A stretch of 64,000 bases of DNA. It comes from Neocallimastix lanati (nom. inval.) (taxonomy: Eukaryota > Neocallimastigomycota > Neocallimastigomycetes > Neocallimastigales > Neocallimastigaceae). Shown here piece by piece: positions 40,664-52,216 of the stretch; positions within the stretch are counted from its first letter, which is position 1; the number at the start of each line of letters is the position of its first letter. The translations under genes were made by a program, and so were the position numbers. Location of the stretch: NCBI GenBank assembly GCA_016946835.1, contig JACVTC010000067.1:693501-757500 (forward strand). The letters run 5' to 3'. Below the pieces are notes generated by a model, which did no database searches, was not told the origin of the DNA, and was given only the letters and a program-made list of their open reading frames with translations.

Positions 40664-41084
40664 TGGTAGAATTAGCCTGAATCGAGTAGAATATTTCCTT
40701 AAACTGGTAGAATAGCCTGAATCGAGTTGAATATTTCCTTAAACTGGTAGAATTAGCCTAAATCGAGTAGAATATTTCCTTAAACTGGTAGAATAGCCTG
40801 AATCGAGTTGAATATTTCCTTAAACTGGTAGAATTAGCCTAAATCGAGTAGAATATTTCCTTAAACTGGTAGCGATATCCTAAAGCTGGTAGCAATAATC
40901 TAAAATTGTGAGTATTCCAAAGTCGGTAGTGTCAAAAGTGGGTAGCTTCTAAAAATCCTTGGTAAAAATATCTGGTAAAAATATCTTGATTCAAGCCACA
41001 AATAAGCCACAAAAGAGTCACGTGTTTTAAATATTTTTTATTGATTTATAACGTATTTTTGTTTGTTTAAAAGGTAATTGTTAT
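40290..41084 (-). other. Gypsy element 5' leader
   Basis: About 795 nt between the 5' LTR and the Gag-Pol ATG. It contains a 33-nt poly-T on the plus strand (40627-40659), a 40/41-bp tandem array (40663-40865) and no open frame. The bases just inside the LTR (ATAACAATTACC in element orientation) do not start with the TGG of a tRNA 3'-end primer site. Confidence 0.75.
40663..40865 (-). repeat. Tandem 40/41-bp repeat array in the gypsy leader
   Basis: Five units start at 40663, 40704, 40744, 40785 and 40825, alternating 41, 40, 41, 40, 41 bp. The two unit types differ by AATTAGCC versus AATAGCC and by GAGTAG versus GAGTTG, giving an 81-bp higher-order repeat. Shorter CTGGTAG-led fragments continue to about 40930. 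Confidence 0.93.
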
Positions 41085-41857
41085 TATAAAGTTTTGATAA
41101 AAAAAATAGATTATAAATCAACACTTCAATAATAACACTAAAACACAAAATAATAGTTTTAAAGAACAAGTTTTATTAATTTTTTTAAATATTAAAATCT
41201 TTATTTATTTTAAAGTGTTATTAACAAGAAATCGTTAATAACAATTACATCGATTAAAATACATGAAATTTGATAACTATTTATATTTTTATCTTATTGC
41301 ATTTATAATATATAATTCCTATTGAATTATATTATCTAGCTATTTATTTAAAACAGTACTAACCTAAACTAATAATAAATAATTAACTATTACTAAATAA
41401 AGAGAATTATAATTAATAACTAAAATAAATATAATCAATTCTAATTGAGTTCATTTATTATTTATTTATTATTTAAATATTATTAGTAAATTTATTATAT
41501 ATTTTCTATTTAAAAATAATATAAAAGTTGTCATAATTATTTAATATAAATTTAGCATAAAATGCCGTAAGTTTCAACATGACTAATTGCATAGTTTCAT
41601 GTTGTTAATTTATCTTGTGAAAAACCTTAACTCTTATTATTTAAATTAAATTACATAAAAAGAAATGATTTTCAAATACTAGTTTCACAAGAGAAATTTT
41701 TAATTTATTAGTATGATTGGGAAAAAAATCGAAATTATGTTAAAAATATTTTCAATAATTTTATACACGTGATTTCAAATAAATTTATTTTAATTTTACT
41801 TAAATTTATGATTAAATTTAATTAAAATTATTTAAAGATATTAATAATATCTTTACA
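41085..41857 (-). repeat. Gypsy element 5' LTR
   Basis: 773 bp, same length and sequence as 34710-35482 as far as read by eye. In element orientation it is the promoter-bearing 5' LTR. Confidence 0.95.
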
Positions 41858-42884
41858 GTAACATTGCACGAGCAGAGAATATTAAGGTTTGTTGAAACCT
41901 TTCAGCCTTCCCATTTTGTTGTGGATTATATGGAATGCTATATAAGTGTGTAATTCCATTATCATCACAAAAATTATTAAAGTTAACATTATTATATTCA
42001 GTGCCGTTATCAGTTTTAATATATTTAATATTTTTATTGAAAATATTTTTAATTCTTTTGTACCATTTGATGAAGGTACTAAATACTTCAGATTTATTTT
42101 TAATAAAGAAAACCCATCCATATCTTGAATAATCATCAAGAATTGTAAAGAAATATTTGTTACCATGAATAGAGGTATCAGCGCTATATACCGTATCCAT
42201 GTGAATAACTTCAAATATTTCAGATGTTTTATTATTAGATGGATGATAAGGGAAATTTTTAAGCTTAGAACATGAACAAACTTTACATTTTTCATCAACT
42301 TTAATATTATCAAGTTTGTTCTTAATATTATTAATATTAAAATGACCTAGACGGCGATGCCAAAGGTCATAATTTTCATTTTTATTATTATTATTTTGTA
42401 TATCTAAGCTATTACATACAGCATTATTTGATTCAAAATTAAGTTTATTTTTAAAAGACCATATCTTATATGTTTTTGATTTATTAGAAGATACGGTACA
42501 TAATCTATTTCCCTTATTGTTATAAATTGTAACTAAATTTTTGTTATTTTTTCTATAAAATATAATTTTGTAATTTGAATTACATAGACTTCCAATGGAT
42601 AATAAGCTCCTTTTAAATTCTGGAATATATAGTACATCTTTAAATTTTATTTTATTTTCATTAATATAGCCTATGAATGTACCTATATATTTTGATTCAA
42701 CAAAACTGCCATCTGCAAAATATACTCTTTCTTTATGCCTTTGAATGTCACTAAGGCAGTCTAAGTTGTGTGTCATATTGTAGGAGGCTCCAGAATCTAA
42801 GGTCCATTGAATAATTATATTATTATTTATATTGGTGTTATTTTCTTCTTCATTGCTATCAGATGTAAAATATTCTTTATCTAA
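41858..42884 (-). pseudogene. Protease and proximal integrase of the copia-like element, broken by insertion
   Basis: The frame is open from 42884 (CTT AGA overlap with Gag) down to the gypsy insertion. It begins with a short Asn/Glu-rich stretch, then the aspartic protease signature WTLDSGASYNM (about 42760-42795). Next come the GAG pre-integrase finger (LWHRRLGHFNINNIKN ... CKVC) and an integrase core with HMDTVYS, KTDNGTEY and NPQQNGKAERFQ as the DDE triad. All are in copia style. It has no start of its own, so it is probably made as a Gag-Pol fusion by +1 frameshifting. The insertion cuts it just after RAML. Confidence 0.88.
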
Positions 42885-43935
42885 GCTTGGTAGTATTTTT
42901 TCTTTTATAGTGCCTCTGCTTGTTGTTAATCAAAGCACTATTAGCAACGTTATTATATTCTTGATTATTAAAGTCTTCATTTAACGCATTGCTTATAAAA
43001 GCATCTTGGTAGTCATAATCTTTTATTCCCGAACTGTTCGCCTCAACATTATTTGAATAATTTTGTTTATGTTTATTTTTATATTTATTTTTATTTTTAT
43101 TTGTATTTGTATTTTTGAATTTGCATGTATCAGCCTTGTGCCCTAATTTATGGCAAATGTAACATCTTGGAACCCTTTTCTTATTTTTGTATTCTTTATT
43201 GTAATTTTGATTACTAGTGGTTCCATTGGAATTGGAATATAAGCTGATTGATTTTATTTCTTGGTTTTGTTTATATGATTTGGATTCCCTTAACTCCTTT
43301 AGACGATTTATTGTTTTTATTGCCGATTCAGAGCATTCATTCCAATTGTTTTCATAAGCTAATATTCTAGTTCTTATTGCTAAATGAGTTGGTATTGAAT
43401 TATAAAGATAATTAATCTTATCCCTATTTGATATACATTTGCCTAGGCTGGATAATTCATTAAATATTTTATTCATGTAGGATACATGCATTGAAATTGA
43501 GGTTTTATTTTCATCAAAATATAATTTATTTAATTCATTTTCTAAATATTCTATTCTTTGTTGTTTTGAAAATGAATTAGTTTCTTCAATGGTTTTAAAT
43601 ATTTTGTATGAGTTACTATAGATGAAATCTAAATTTTTCTTAATTTCATCTGAGATACTATTATTGATTATTATTTTAGTATCATTATCCTTATCGATCA
43701 TATCTTCTGTAACGTTTTTATCATATACATAATCTCTATCAAATTCAAAAGTTTTATAATCTTTTGAATCTCCTTTAATTGATGATTTGAGAATTATTTT
43801 TACTTCATCAGTATTAATATATTTATATAGCTTATGTTTAGCTAACAGTAAAAATAATTCTGTTCTCCATATTAAATAATTTTCATCATTTAATATGGTT
43901 TTAGTACTAATATTTTCAATAATTTCTTTTGACAT
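42877..43935 (-). CDS. Gag of the copia-like element
   Basis: 352 aa from ATG at 43935 to TAA at 42877. The N-terminus (LNDENYLIWRTELFLLLAKH) is the usual copia Gag start, followed by a helical capsid-like region. A CCHC zinc knuckle lies at C258, C261, H266, C271. Asn/Lys-rich runs flank the knuckle. It packages element RNA into particles. The last codons CTT AGA TAA overlap the Pol frame, which lies +1. Confidence 0.9.
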   Translation of the reverse strand: MSKEIIENISTKTILNDENYLIWRTELFLLLAKHKLYKYINTDEVKIILKSSIKGDSKDYKTFEFDRDYVYDKNVTEDMIDKDNDTKIIINNSISDEIKKNLDFIYSNSYKIFKTIEETNSFSKQQRIEYLENELNKLYFDENKTSISMHVSYMNKIFNELSSLGKCISNRDKINYLYNSIPTHLAIRTRILAYENNWNECSESAIKTINRLKELRESKSYKQNQEIKSISLYSNSNGTTSNQNYNKEYKNKKRVPRCYICHKLGHKADTCKFKNTNTNKNKNKYKNKHKQNYSNNVEANSSGIKDYDYQDAFISNALNEDFNNQEYNNVANSALINNKQRHYKRKNTTKLR

Positions 43936-44089
43936 AATAAAATTATTTGTTTAGATTTATAAGATATTTTAAAATTTTAAATATCAATTTTTAGATGTTA
44001 AATATTAATTTTTAAAAATTCAAAATTTAAAAACAACACCTATAAACTATAATCTTTTAAAATATATCGGTATTCCTGAGACTCTTAAT

Positions 44090-44376
44090 CTTTTGATACA
44101 CTGCTTAAATTGATCAATTTCAATTTTATTCTTTAATAATTCCTTTATTTAATTTAACAACAATGATATTAAAAAAATGATATTATTAAATTTATTTTTA
44201 ATTAAAGTACATGTATTAATGTAAGATATAATATAGTGTTACATTACATAAACGTATTTATTTTATTGCTATACGCCACATTATATGCTATACTATTACA
44301 TTATTATTAATATACTAATATTAATTATATATAAAACTAATATTAAATATATTTAAATTATTTATTTAATTTTATT
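44090..44376 (-). repeat. Copia-like element LTR (5' LTR)
   Basis: 287 bp, identical to 32960-33246. In element orientation it is the 5' LTR. The leader to Gag (43936-44089) is short and has no obvious tRNA primer site. Confidence 0.85.
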
Positions 44377-44768
44377 TTATTATTTAATAATATTAAACTT
44401 TATTTTTAACAAATACTAAACTTTTTAATATACATAAAATTATTATTTATGTATTTTTAAAATAAAAAAAAAAAAAAAGCATATATGTCTATAATTAATA
44501 TTATAGATTCAAAAGTAAATCTTTATGATAATTTTTCTATTTATTTTTTGTATTATAAAAATCTTTAAATAGTTTATATTTTATTGGGTAATATTTATAT
44601 CATTAATTAATTAATAAAGTTAATGAATTTATTATTTTTATATTAATTATTAATTAATACAGTTAATTAATAAAACCTTATTTATATTTAATGATGAATA
44701 AATTTTTTTGATTTAATTTATTAATATATTAAATTAATTTTTTGTTTTTTTATTTTTTGAAAAGATTC

Positions 44769-44807
<39 letters not shown>

Positions 44808-46472
44808 AAAAAAAGAAAGAAAAAAGAAAAAAGATTCAAATAAATATTGAATAAATTTAAAAATTTATATAATAATCTTTATGAACCTAATATTTACTGT
44901 TTTTTGTTTTATTTTAGTTATTGGGTAATAGTTTGAAATATCAATTTTTTTATATTTTCTTTTATAATATTTCACATGTTAAATATTAAAAAAGAACTTA
45001 ATTATAATATATAATTTATTAAGTAATATAATTTTTGACATCTCTAAATTATATAAATTTTAATTGATAAGGAAACTTATTTAAAACAAAATAAAATAAA
45101 TAAAAATAATAAAAAATGAAATAAATATCAAAGTACTATAAAATATTAATAAAAATAAATAGCAAGGTGCTATAAATTATTTTATAAAATATGATAAAAT
45201 AAATGAAATATAAAAGCTTTATAAAATATTAAAAAATTAATAAAAATAAGATAAAATAAAAAATAAACTAATAAATTACTATAAAAAATGATAAAATAAT
45301 AAATATTAAAATATAAAAAAAAAAAATACTATTAAATAAAAATTCAATTAATTCTAATTTTAATGACTAATAAAGTTATAAATAATAAATTGAAAATATA
45401 TATATTACATTCCTATTGGATTATTGTTGTATCTAAATAAAAATAAAATAAAAGTGTTAGACAAATTTATTAAATGTAATATTAAAATAAAATATATAAT
45501 ATAAATATTAAATAACCATAATGAAGTTCTATAAAACTTTATAGATTAATTAAATAGTAAAATATAATGTAAAATGTTAATAATTAGGATATTAAATATA
45601 TATATTCTTTTTTATATGTAGAAAAAATAATTTTATGTAATAAAATATACAAATAGGAATTATATATATATTATATATATTTTTAATCGTTTTAAAGTTA
45701 ATGAATTTTTTTATTTTATTGTAACAATATGATTTTAATGCATATTATTAAATGGTACAGTATATTGTAATAAATTTATAAATATATTATTTAATTATAA
45801 CTATTTTTATTTATTTTTAATAATTATTTATTAAGATCATATATTTTTATTATTTAATATATTTGATTATTATTATTATTAATTATTGTTTATATTTAAT
45901 TATTATTTTATATTAAATGTAATATTAAATTGTAGAGTGAAATTTGTTGTTGAAATAATAAATATTATTTATATTTAAAATCTATTATTTAATATAATAT
46001 ATTGATTATATTTTTTGTTTTTATTTTTATTTTTGTTTGAAATAATAGATATTATTTATATTTAAAATCTATTATTTAATATAATATATTGATTTTATTT
46101 TTTGTTTTTATTTTTATTTTTGTTTTTAGTTTAAATAATAATAATAATATGAATAATACTAAATAATTAAAATAATATTAAATAAATATGAACAATTATA
46201 ATAGAAAATTTTGATTATTAACAAATTTTGAATTTGATATAAAAATATACTTTTTTTCCCTTTGAATGAATATATAATTTTTTTTATTATATATAATTTT
46301 TTATTTTTTGTTTTTTGTTTTTTTTTTGTACATTTTGGTAATTAAACAAAAAACAAAACAAAAAAAATATATATATATATAGATATAATAGATATAATAT
46401 TATAAAAATAAAAAAAAAATAAAAAATAAAAAATTATGTTAAATTAAATAATAATAATTTAATAATAATAAT

Positions 46473-46504
<32 letters not shown>

Positions 46505-46536
46505 TATATATAGACTAGAATAAAAAGATATAAAAA
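44377..46536. other. Intergenic spacer upstream of CotH paralogue 2
   Basis: A/T-rich with a poly-A run at 44774-44805, an 87-bp tandem duplication (45952-46126) and (AAT)n at about 46482-46503. No exon found. Confidence 0.7.
45952..46126. repeat. 87-bp tandem duplication
   Basis: Two near-identical copies start at 45952 and 46039. They begin GAAATAATAAATATTATTTA (second copy GATATT) and end in TTTTTGTTT. Only a few bases differ. Confidence 0.88.
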
Positions 46537-49160
46537 ATGTATAAAAATATTTTACTTATTTTAGCTTTAATAGCTTTAGCCACAGCTAGAACTGTAAAGT
46601 TCTCAATTGTTGCTTTTGATGTTAAGAATAGCGTTACTGTTAAAATTGGAAATACTACTAAAACTTTAACCAAATACAAAAAATATGTTCCAGTTTATCA
46701 AGGTTCCTTCAGTGTTTCAAATTCTGCTATAACGTAAGCAATATATCTTTTTAAAGTTTCAATCAATTAAAAAAAAATAGGATTTTATTATTACTATCAT
46801 TATGTCATTTTTATTTATTTAATTATTTTATTCTTTAAAATTTAAAAGTGTGTTTTCTTTTGTTAGAAATATTTTTACAAAATAAAATAAAATAAAATCT
46901 ATAAAAATAAATTTTAAATTTAAAAATAAATAGAATGAATATTAAATGCAATTTTAAATAAAATAAAAATTAAATATATATATATATATGTAATAATTTG
47001 TTCTTTAAATAATTAATTAACCAAATTATATTTATTTTTATGTAATATGTAATAATCTTATAAAATATATATATTATATTATCAAATAATAGTTATATGT
47101 ACTATGTTGATAATGTTTCAGATGGTATAACTCGTACTTTAGCCAAGGGTGAAACTACTACTCACAATGAATTCTTTGGTAGAAAGGACACTGTTAAAAC
47201 TTTGCCACAATTCCCACAACTTTACAAATGGAACAGGTCAATTGGTAAGGGTGAATTATTTGATGATTCTTATATTCCAACAGTTCACATTTACGGTGAT
47301 AGAAGTTACGCCATGTTCACCACTAAGCCAAACGCTGCTTATTTAGAAAAAATTGCTTTCATTTTAAAGGATAACATTTATACTTTTAAAAATATTGCGG
47401 CTTATCCAAAGAATAAGATTTGGAATAAATTCCAATTCAAGGTTCAATTAAACAACGACGGTATTGAAGGTCGTTACACCTTGAAGTTCCGTGATAACAA
47501 TGAAGATCCAACTTTCATGCGTCAAGATCTTTACGGTGATATTATGAATGCTATTGGTTACCCAACAATTCAATCGATTAAAACAAGAGTTTATGTTAAT
47601 GAAAAGCCAGTCGGTTATTACATTTTACAAGAAGAAGCTGCCAGTGATTCCTTTGTTCGTTCTGCTTTCCATGGTAGCAATGGTAAATTATCAATTACTG
47701 AAAGAGAAAAATTAGGTCATCCTCTTGACTGTAGTACTGGTGCTGATTTCTATTATACTGGTAACGACTTTACCTCATTCAAAGCTTATAATAGCTCTCT
47801 TTATAATAACTCCAGAGTCAAAAATCTTTGCAAAGAATTCGAAAAATTAAATGTAAACAATGCTTCTCAACTTGCTACTTTTGAAAAAAAATGGTTTGAT
47901 ATTGATACCTTCTTTAAAGCTATTGCTATGCAATACCTTACTGCTCACTGGGATTCTTACTGGTTCTACTCCACAAACTTTGCTCTCTACGATGATCCTA
48001 CTGAATCCACAAGTAGTACTAATAAATTCTACTTTATTTGTCAAGATTGGGATGGTACCTTTGGTTTGAACTTTGGTATGCCATACATGTATTACGACGA
48101 TTTTTATGAACATTCCTACAAGGATTTCGTCAATATTCCATGGAAACTCGACGAATATGATGCTCCAAATCGTTATGCCATCGATAAATTATTATCCAAT
48201 GCCAAACTTAGAGCCCGTTTCGAGGAAATTCTTAAAAATATTGTTAAAAATATTTTCAACCCAATTTCTATCAGTAAAAGATTAGATGCTTTAGTAGAAC
48301 GTCATCGTGATGAAATTGCATGGAATTATGAAACTATTAACAAGCATCCACTTCGTAAGGGTAGTGGTACTCAATTAAATTGGACAATGGATGATTTCGA
48401 AACTAACATTAACACTAGATCTAGACATGGTGCCAGTCAAGGTATTAAAGAATTCGTTTACAGACGTGCCAAGTTTATTAGTGAAGAATTTGGTTTAAAT
48501 ATTGATTTAGGTAAGGAAACTTATGGTACTGATATTTCTTATGATGGTAGATGTGGTGAAGGTCATGGTAAATGTCCAAATAACGAATGTTGTTCCGCCT
48601 ATGGTTACTGTGGTTCTGAAGCCGACTACTGTAGTAACTGCCAAGCGGATTGGGGTTACTGTCCAGGTACTCCAGTTAAGAAGACCACCACTACTGTCGT
48701 AAAGAAGACTACTACTACTACCAAGAAGGCCAAAACAACCACTACTACTACTAAAAAGACTACAACTACTACCAAGAAGGCGAAAACAACCACTACTACT
48801 GCTAAAAAGACTACCACTAAGGCATCTGGTGCTACAAATATCTCTACTGATGGAACTTGTGGTTCTGGTAAGGGTATATGTCCATCTGGTCAATGTTGTT
48901 CCAAATATGGTTATTGTGGTACAACTACTGCTCACTGTAGTGCTGGTTGTCAATCTAACTTTGGTATTTGTGTAGGTAGCAGTAGTAATACTGGTTCAAA
49001 GAGTTCCGATTATACTAATATTGAAAGTAAGGATGGTACCTGTGGTGCCGGAAAGGGTAGATGTCCAACGGGTCAATGTTGTTCAAAGTATGGTTACTGT
49101 GGTACTACCAATGATCATTGTAAGGCTGGATGTCAAGCTAGCTATGGTTTATGTATATAA
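46537..49160 (+). CDS. Secreted CotH-kinase-like protein with three CBM18 modules, two exons
   Basis: Exons: 46537..46733 and 47093..49160; 754 aa. A signal peptide (MYKNILLILALIALATA) leads a CotH domain closely related to the copy at 28422-31093: GIEGRYTLKFRDNNEDPTF, FYFICQDWDGTFGLN and SKRLDALVERHRDEIAWNYE. Three eight-Cys CBM18 modules follow at about 553-589, 655-692 and 716-753, with a Thr/Lys-rich linker (about 592-650) after the first. Modules 2 and 3 are more alike (GQCCSKYGYCGTT) than module 1 (NECCSAYGYCGSE), suggesting a recent module duplication. A secreted chitin-binding kinase-like protein at the cell surface is the likely role. G+C is clearly higher than in the flanks. Confidence 0.93.
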
Positions 49161-50755
49161 GCAAAAATAAGTAAAATATTTTTTTTTTATTAAAAAGAAA
49201 AAAAAAAAAGTGGAAGTTTAAATAAGTAAAATATTTTTTTTATTAAAAAAAAAAGCCTTTTTATAATTAATTTTTATTTATGAATAATTTAAATTTTAAA
49301 AATAAATATAAATATCTCTATTACTTTTTCTTTCTTTTATTCTATTATTTTTTTTTAAAAATTTATTTTTAGCGAAAATAAATCGCTGAAAATATAAAAT
49401 GGATAAAAAAAAATTTTATAATAAATCTTAATAATAAATTATATATATTAATTATCTTAAGATATATATAATTTGTATAATAGAAATTTAGCAATAGATT
49501 TTTTTTTAATAGAATAAAAGAAAAAAAAATAAAATAAAAATAAAAAAAAAAAAAAAAAATTAAAAAAAAATTGAAGCATCTTTTGTTATTTTCATTTTTT
49601 ATTAATATGTATATTTCATTAAATACGAAAAAAGAAAAAAAAATATTTAAGTATATTAACATTTAACAATAAAACTAAATATTTCATATTTCTTAAAAAT
49701 TAATAAAAAATTAAAATTATCTTATTTTTTTTTTTTTTTTTCATTAAAATTATTAATATTTTTCAATTACATATATAATATAAATTTGAAAAAAATCTAT
49801 ATGAATTTAAAAAATAAAAAAAAAAAAAAATTATATGAATTTGAAAAAATTTAAAAAAAAAATATTAAGAAATTGGTAAAAAAAAAAAAAAAATAATTAT
49901 AATAATAAAATAAAGAAATTGGTAAAAAAAAATAATTATAATAATAAAATAAAAACATTAATAAAAATAAATAAAGTATAGATATTTTATAAAAGTTAAT
50001 CTTTTAATTATTATCAATAATTAAAAAATTAAATTTTTATTGGTTTTTTAATCAGGATTTGAATCAATGTAAAATAATATTATATCCTATATTAATAATA
50101 TATTTGAAAATATTTTACATATATATATAAAATATTATAACTATAATCATTATTTATGAATATAATTATTGAATCTTTTACTAAATATTGAGATAACAAT
50201 TTTTTTTTAAAAAAAAATAATATAAAAAAAAAAAAATTAGGATGAGTTTTCTATTGAATATAAATTGTTTAATATCTAATTTTTTTTTTTAATAGTATAT
50301 ATTCAATAGAAAAAACATCCTAAAATTAACTCTTATTTACCAATATTAATTATAAAAATTATATACAAAGAAAAAATTATGCAAATTAATTTGGTATTGT
50401 TTCAACTATTTAAGATATATATATTATATATGTATATATATATATTTAAATGTAGAACAGGATAAAATCAAATGTAAACTATTATTTTATTTAATTAAAT
50501 TCTATAAAAAAGAATGATTTATTGAATATTATGAAATGAATGATTTATTTATATAGAAAAATAAGATGCTTAAATAAACTTGTATAAATTTGAAAATTAA
50601 ATATTGGTTTTATTAACCATAATATAATAATATGAAAAACAAACAACTCTCTATATATAGTGTTCCAATTATTTCAACTTATTGTAAAAAAAAAAAAATT
50701 ATTATACAAATATATATACATATATATATTTTAATTAATATTAAAATTCATTCAC
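49161..50755. other. Intergenic spacer between convergent genes
   Basis: Poly-A/poly-T runs and imperfect short repeats; a duplicated AAAGAAATTGGTAAAAAAAA stretch near 49867-49930; a long inverted repeat at 50237-50323. The minus frame 49369-49662 is Phe/Tyr/Ile-rich A/T translation. No gene seen. Confidence 0.7.
50237..50323. repeat. 26-bp inverted repeat with 35-nt loop
   Basis: Arms 50237-50262 and 50298-50323 are reverse complements except at two positions, starting TTAGGATG and containing TTTTCTATTGAATATA. In RNA it would form a long hairpin. Confidence 0.85.
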
Positions 50756-51676
50756 TTATATTATATAAATTATAGTTATAAAACATAATATAATAATATT
50801 AATTATATTAAAAGAGATTTTGGTCAAAACACTATTATCTTCCCCCATTTTGCATTTATTTAGTAAATGAATATGTTCTAATATTATGTCATATTCCTCA
50901 TCCTCTAAATCGGTTATTTTATCAAATGATGAATTATAGTAGGATAAGACAGCATTACCGCATTCACTACATACAAATTCTTGCATAAGCTTTGTATTGT
51001 TATAAGCTGCTTTATATTTATCATAACACCATTCGTTTCCTGCCTGACTACAAACAAAAATAAAAGGAAATCCTAATACTTCTACCGATTTATAGTAGGG
51101 TTGATCAAGAATAGCAGTATCCCCCTTGGGTCCATATTTAATTTTATTATAGCATGAATGAAGCTTACTAATAAGTGCCTCAGGACATTTACCTTGATTA
51201 TTACACTGACTTTCAGCATCTCTTACTGTCACGGCTTGAGCACATTCACCAAATTCAATCATATTACAATTTTGATCATCTTTTTCTTCATCCTCTTTTT
51301 CCTTTTTTTCACTATTTTCATCATTATTTTCCTTATCCTCCGTATTCTCTTCTTCTCTTTTTTCAACAATAATTTTATCATTATTATTACATATTTCTAA
51401 TTTTTTAATCTCTTCCTTAATTTTTAAATAATCATCTGATTTCTCATCATTTATTTGATTGTGCAATTCTTTATACTTTGCTAATACTTTTTTACCACAG
51501 GCACTACAATTGTAATCATTATTTAGCTCTTGATCCTCCTTTATGGCAAAATATCTTTGAAGACATTTATCTAATTCTATAGAATCAATTTCATTGATAT
51601 CAATATCATGATTAATACTATAAGTAAAATAACTTTGATTAATTACAATTAATATAAATAAAAATATAACATTCAT
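50756..51676 (-). CDS. Secreted 10-cysteine family protein with an extra half module
   Basis: 306 aa, intronless. Signal peptide (MNVIFLFILIVINQSYFTYS) and a hydrophobic C-terminal tail (about 286-306) typical of a GPI signal or membrane anchor. A complete module has cysteines at 137, 145, 158, 164, 175, 209, 217, 236, 239 and 275, with the NEWCYDKYK and CSECGNAVL blocks. Upstream, C38, C57, C60 and C96 repeat the last four cysteines of the module with the same spacing (19, 3, 36), so the protein is one and a half modules joined by an acidic Glu/Lys/Asp/Asn linker (about 105-135). The same family is at 52733-53326 and 56796-57344. I do not recognise the family; a surface protein role is inferred from the signals only. 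Confidence 0.85.
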   Translation of the reverse strand: MNVIFLFILIVINQSYFTYSINHDIDINEIDSIELDKCLQRYFAIKEDQELNNDYNCSACGKKVLAKYKELHNQINDEKSDDYLKIKEEIKKLEICNNNDKIIVEKREEENTEDKENNDENSEKKEKEDEEKDDQNCNMIEFGECAQAVTVRDAESQCNNQGKCPEALISKLHSCYNKIKYGPKGDTAILDQPYYKSVEVLGFPFIFVCSQAGNEWCYDKYKAAYNNTKLMQEFVCSECGNAVLSYYNSSFDKITDLEDEEYDIILEHIHLLNKCKMGEDNSVLTKISFNIINIIILCFITIIYII

Positions 51677-52184
51677 TGTACTATTATAAAAATAACAAAA
51701 AAAAAAAAAAAAAAAAAAAATTATTTTCTGTATCTATTTTAATTATTTAATGTAATAATATCTATATTTAAAAATTTTTACATACTATATATATTTTTAA
51801 TTTTTATTTTTATAATTATAATTTTTTAAACAATTTATAGTTATTGGTATTTTATTATAATATATATATTATAATCTAACTTTATTAATCTCTAAATATT
51901 GAATTAATATATATTTTAATATTTTGAAATTTAATGAAGATAGAAAATTAAAAATTAAAATTGATATAAATATAAAAAGAAACTTTTATTTTTTTTCCCT
52001 TTAATTTTTTTTTTTTTTTTTTTTTACACATGAAAAAAAATATTTAATATTTATATATAAAATAATAATAATAATAATAAAACATTTAATATTATTAATA
52101 ATATTTACTATTACATAAAAAAATAACATATTTACTTTTCTTTGAATTTATAGATATTTATATATTTTTTTTCTTGATAATGAA

Positions 52185-52216
<32 letters not shown>

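Larger units (their letters stand above)
34710..41857 (-). mobile_element. Full-length Ty3/gypsy chromovirus nested in the copia-like element
   Basis: 7148 bp with 773-bp LTRs at both ends, identical as far as I can see, and a 5-bp target duplication GTAAC (34705-34709 and 41858-41862). It holds one long uninterrupted Gag-Pol frame ending in a chromodomain. An intact frame and matching LTRs indicate a very recent insertion. LTR ends in element orientation are TGTAAAG...CTTTATA, so the 3' end is TA instead of the usual CA. A purine-rich stretch (AAAGGGCGAGA) lies next to the 3' LTR as a likely polypurine tract. Confidence 0.95.

Noticed and set aside
48507-48953. 148-codon minus open frame
   Set aside because: Antisense to the CBM18 and Thr/Lys linker of the CotH gene; stops are avoided because of the Thr codon repeats.
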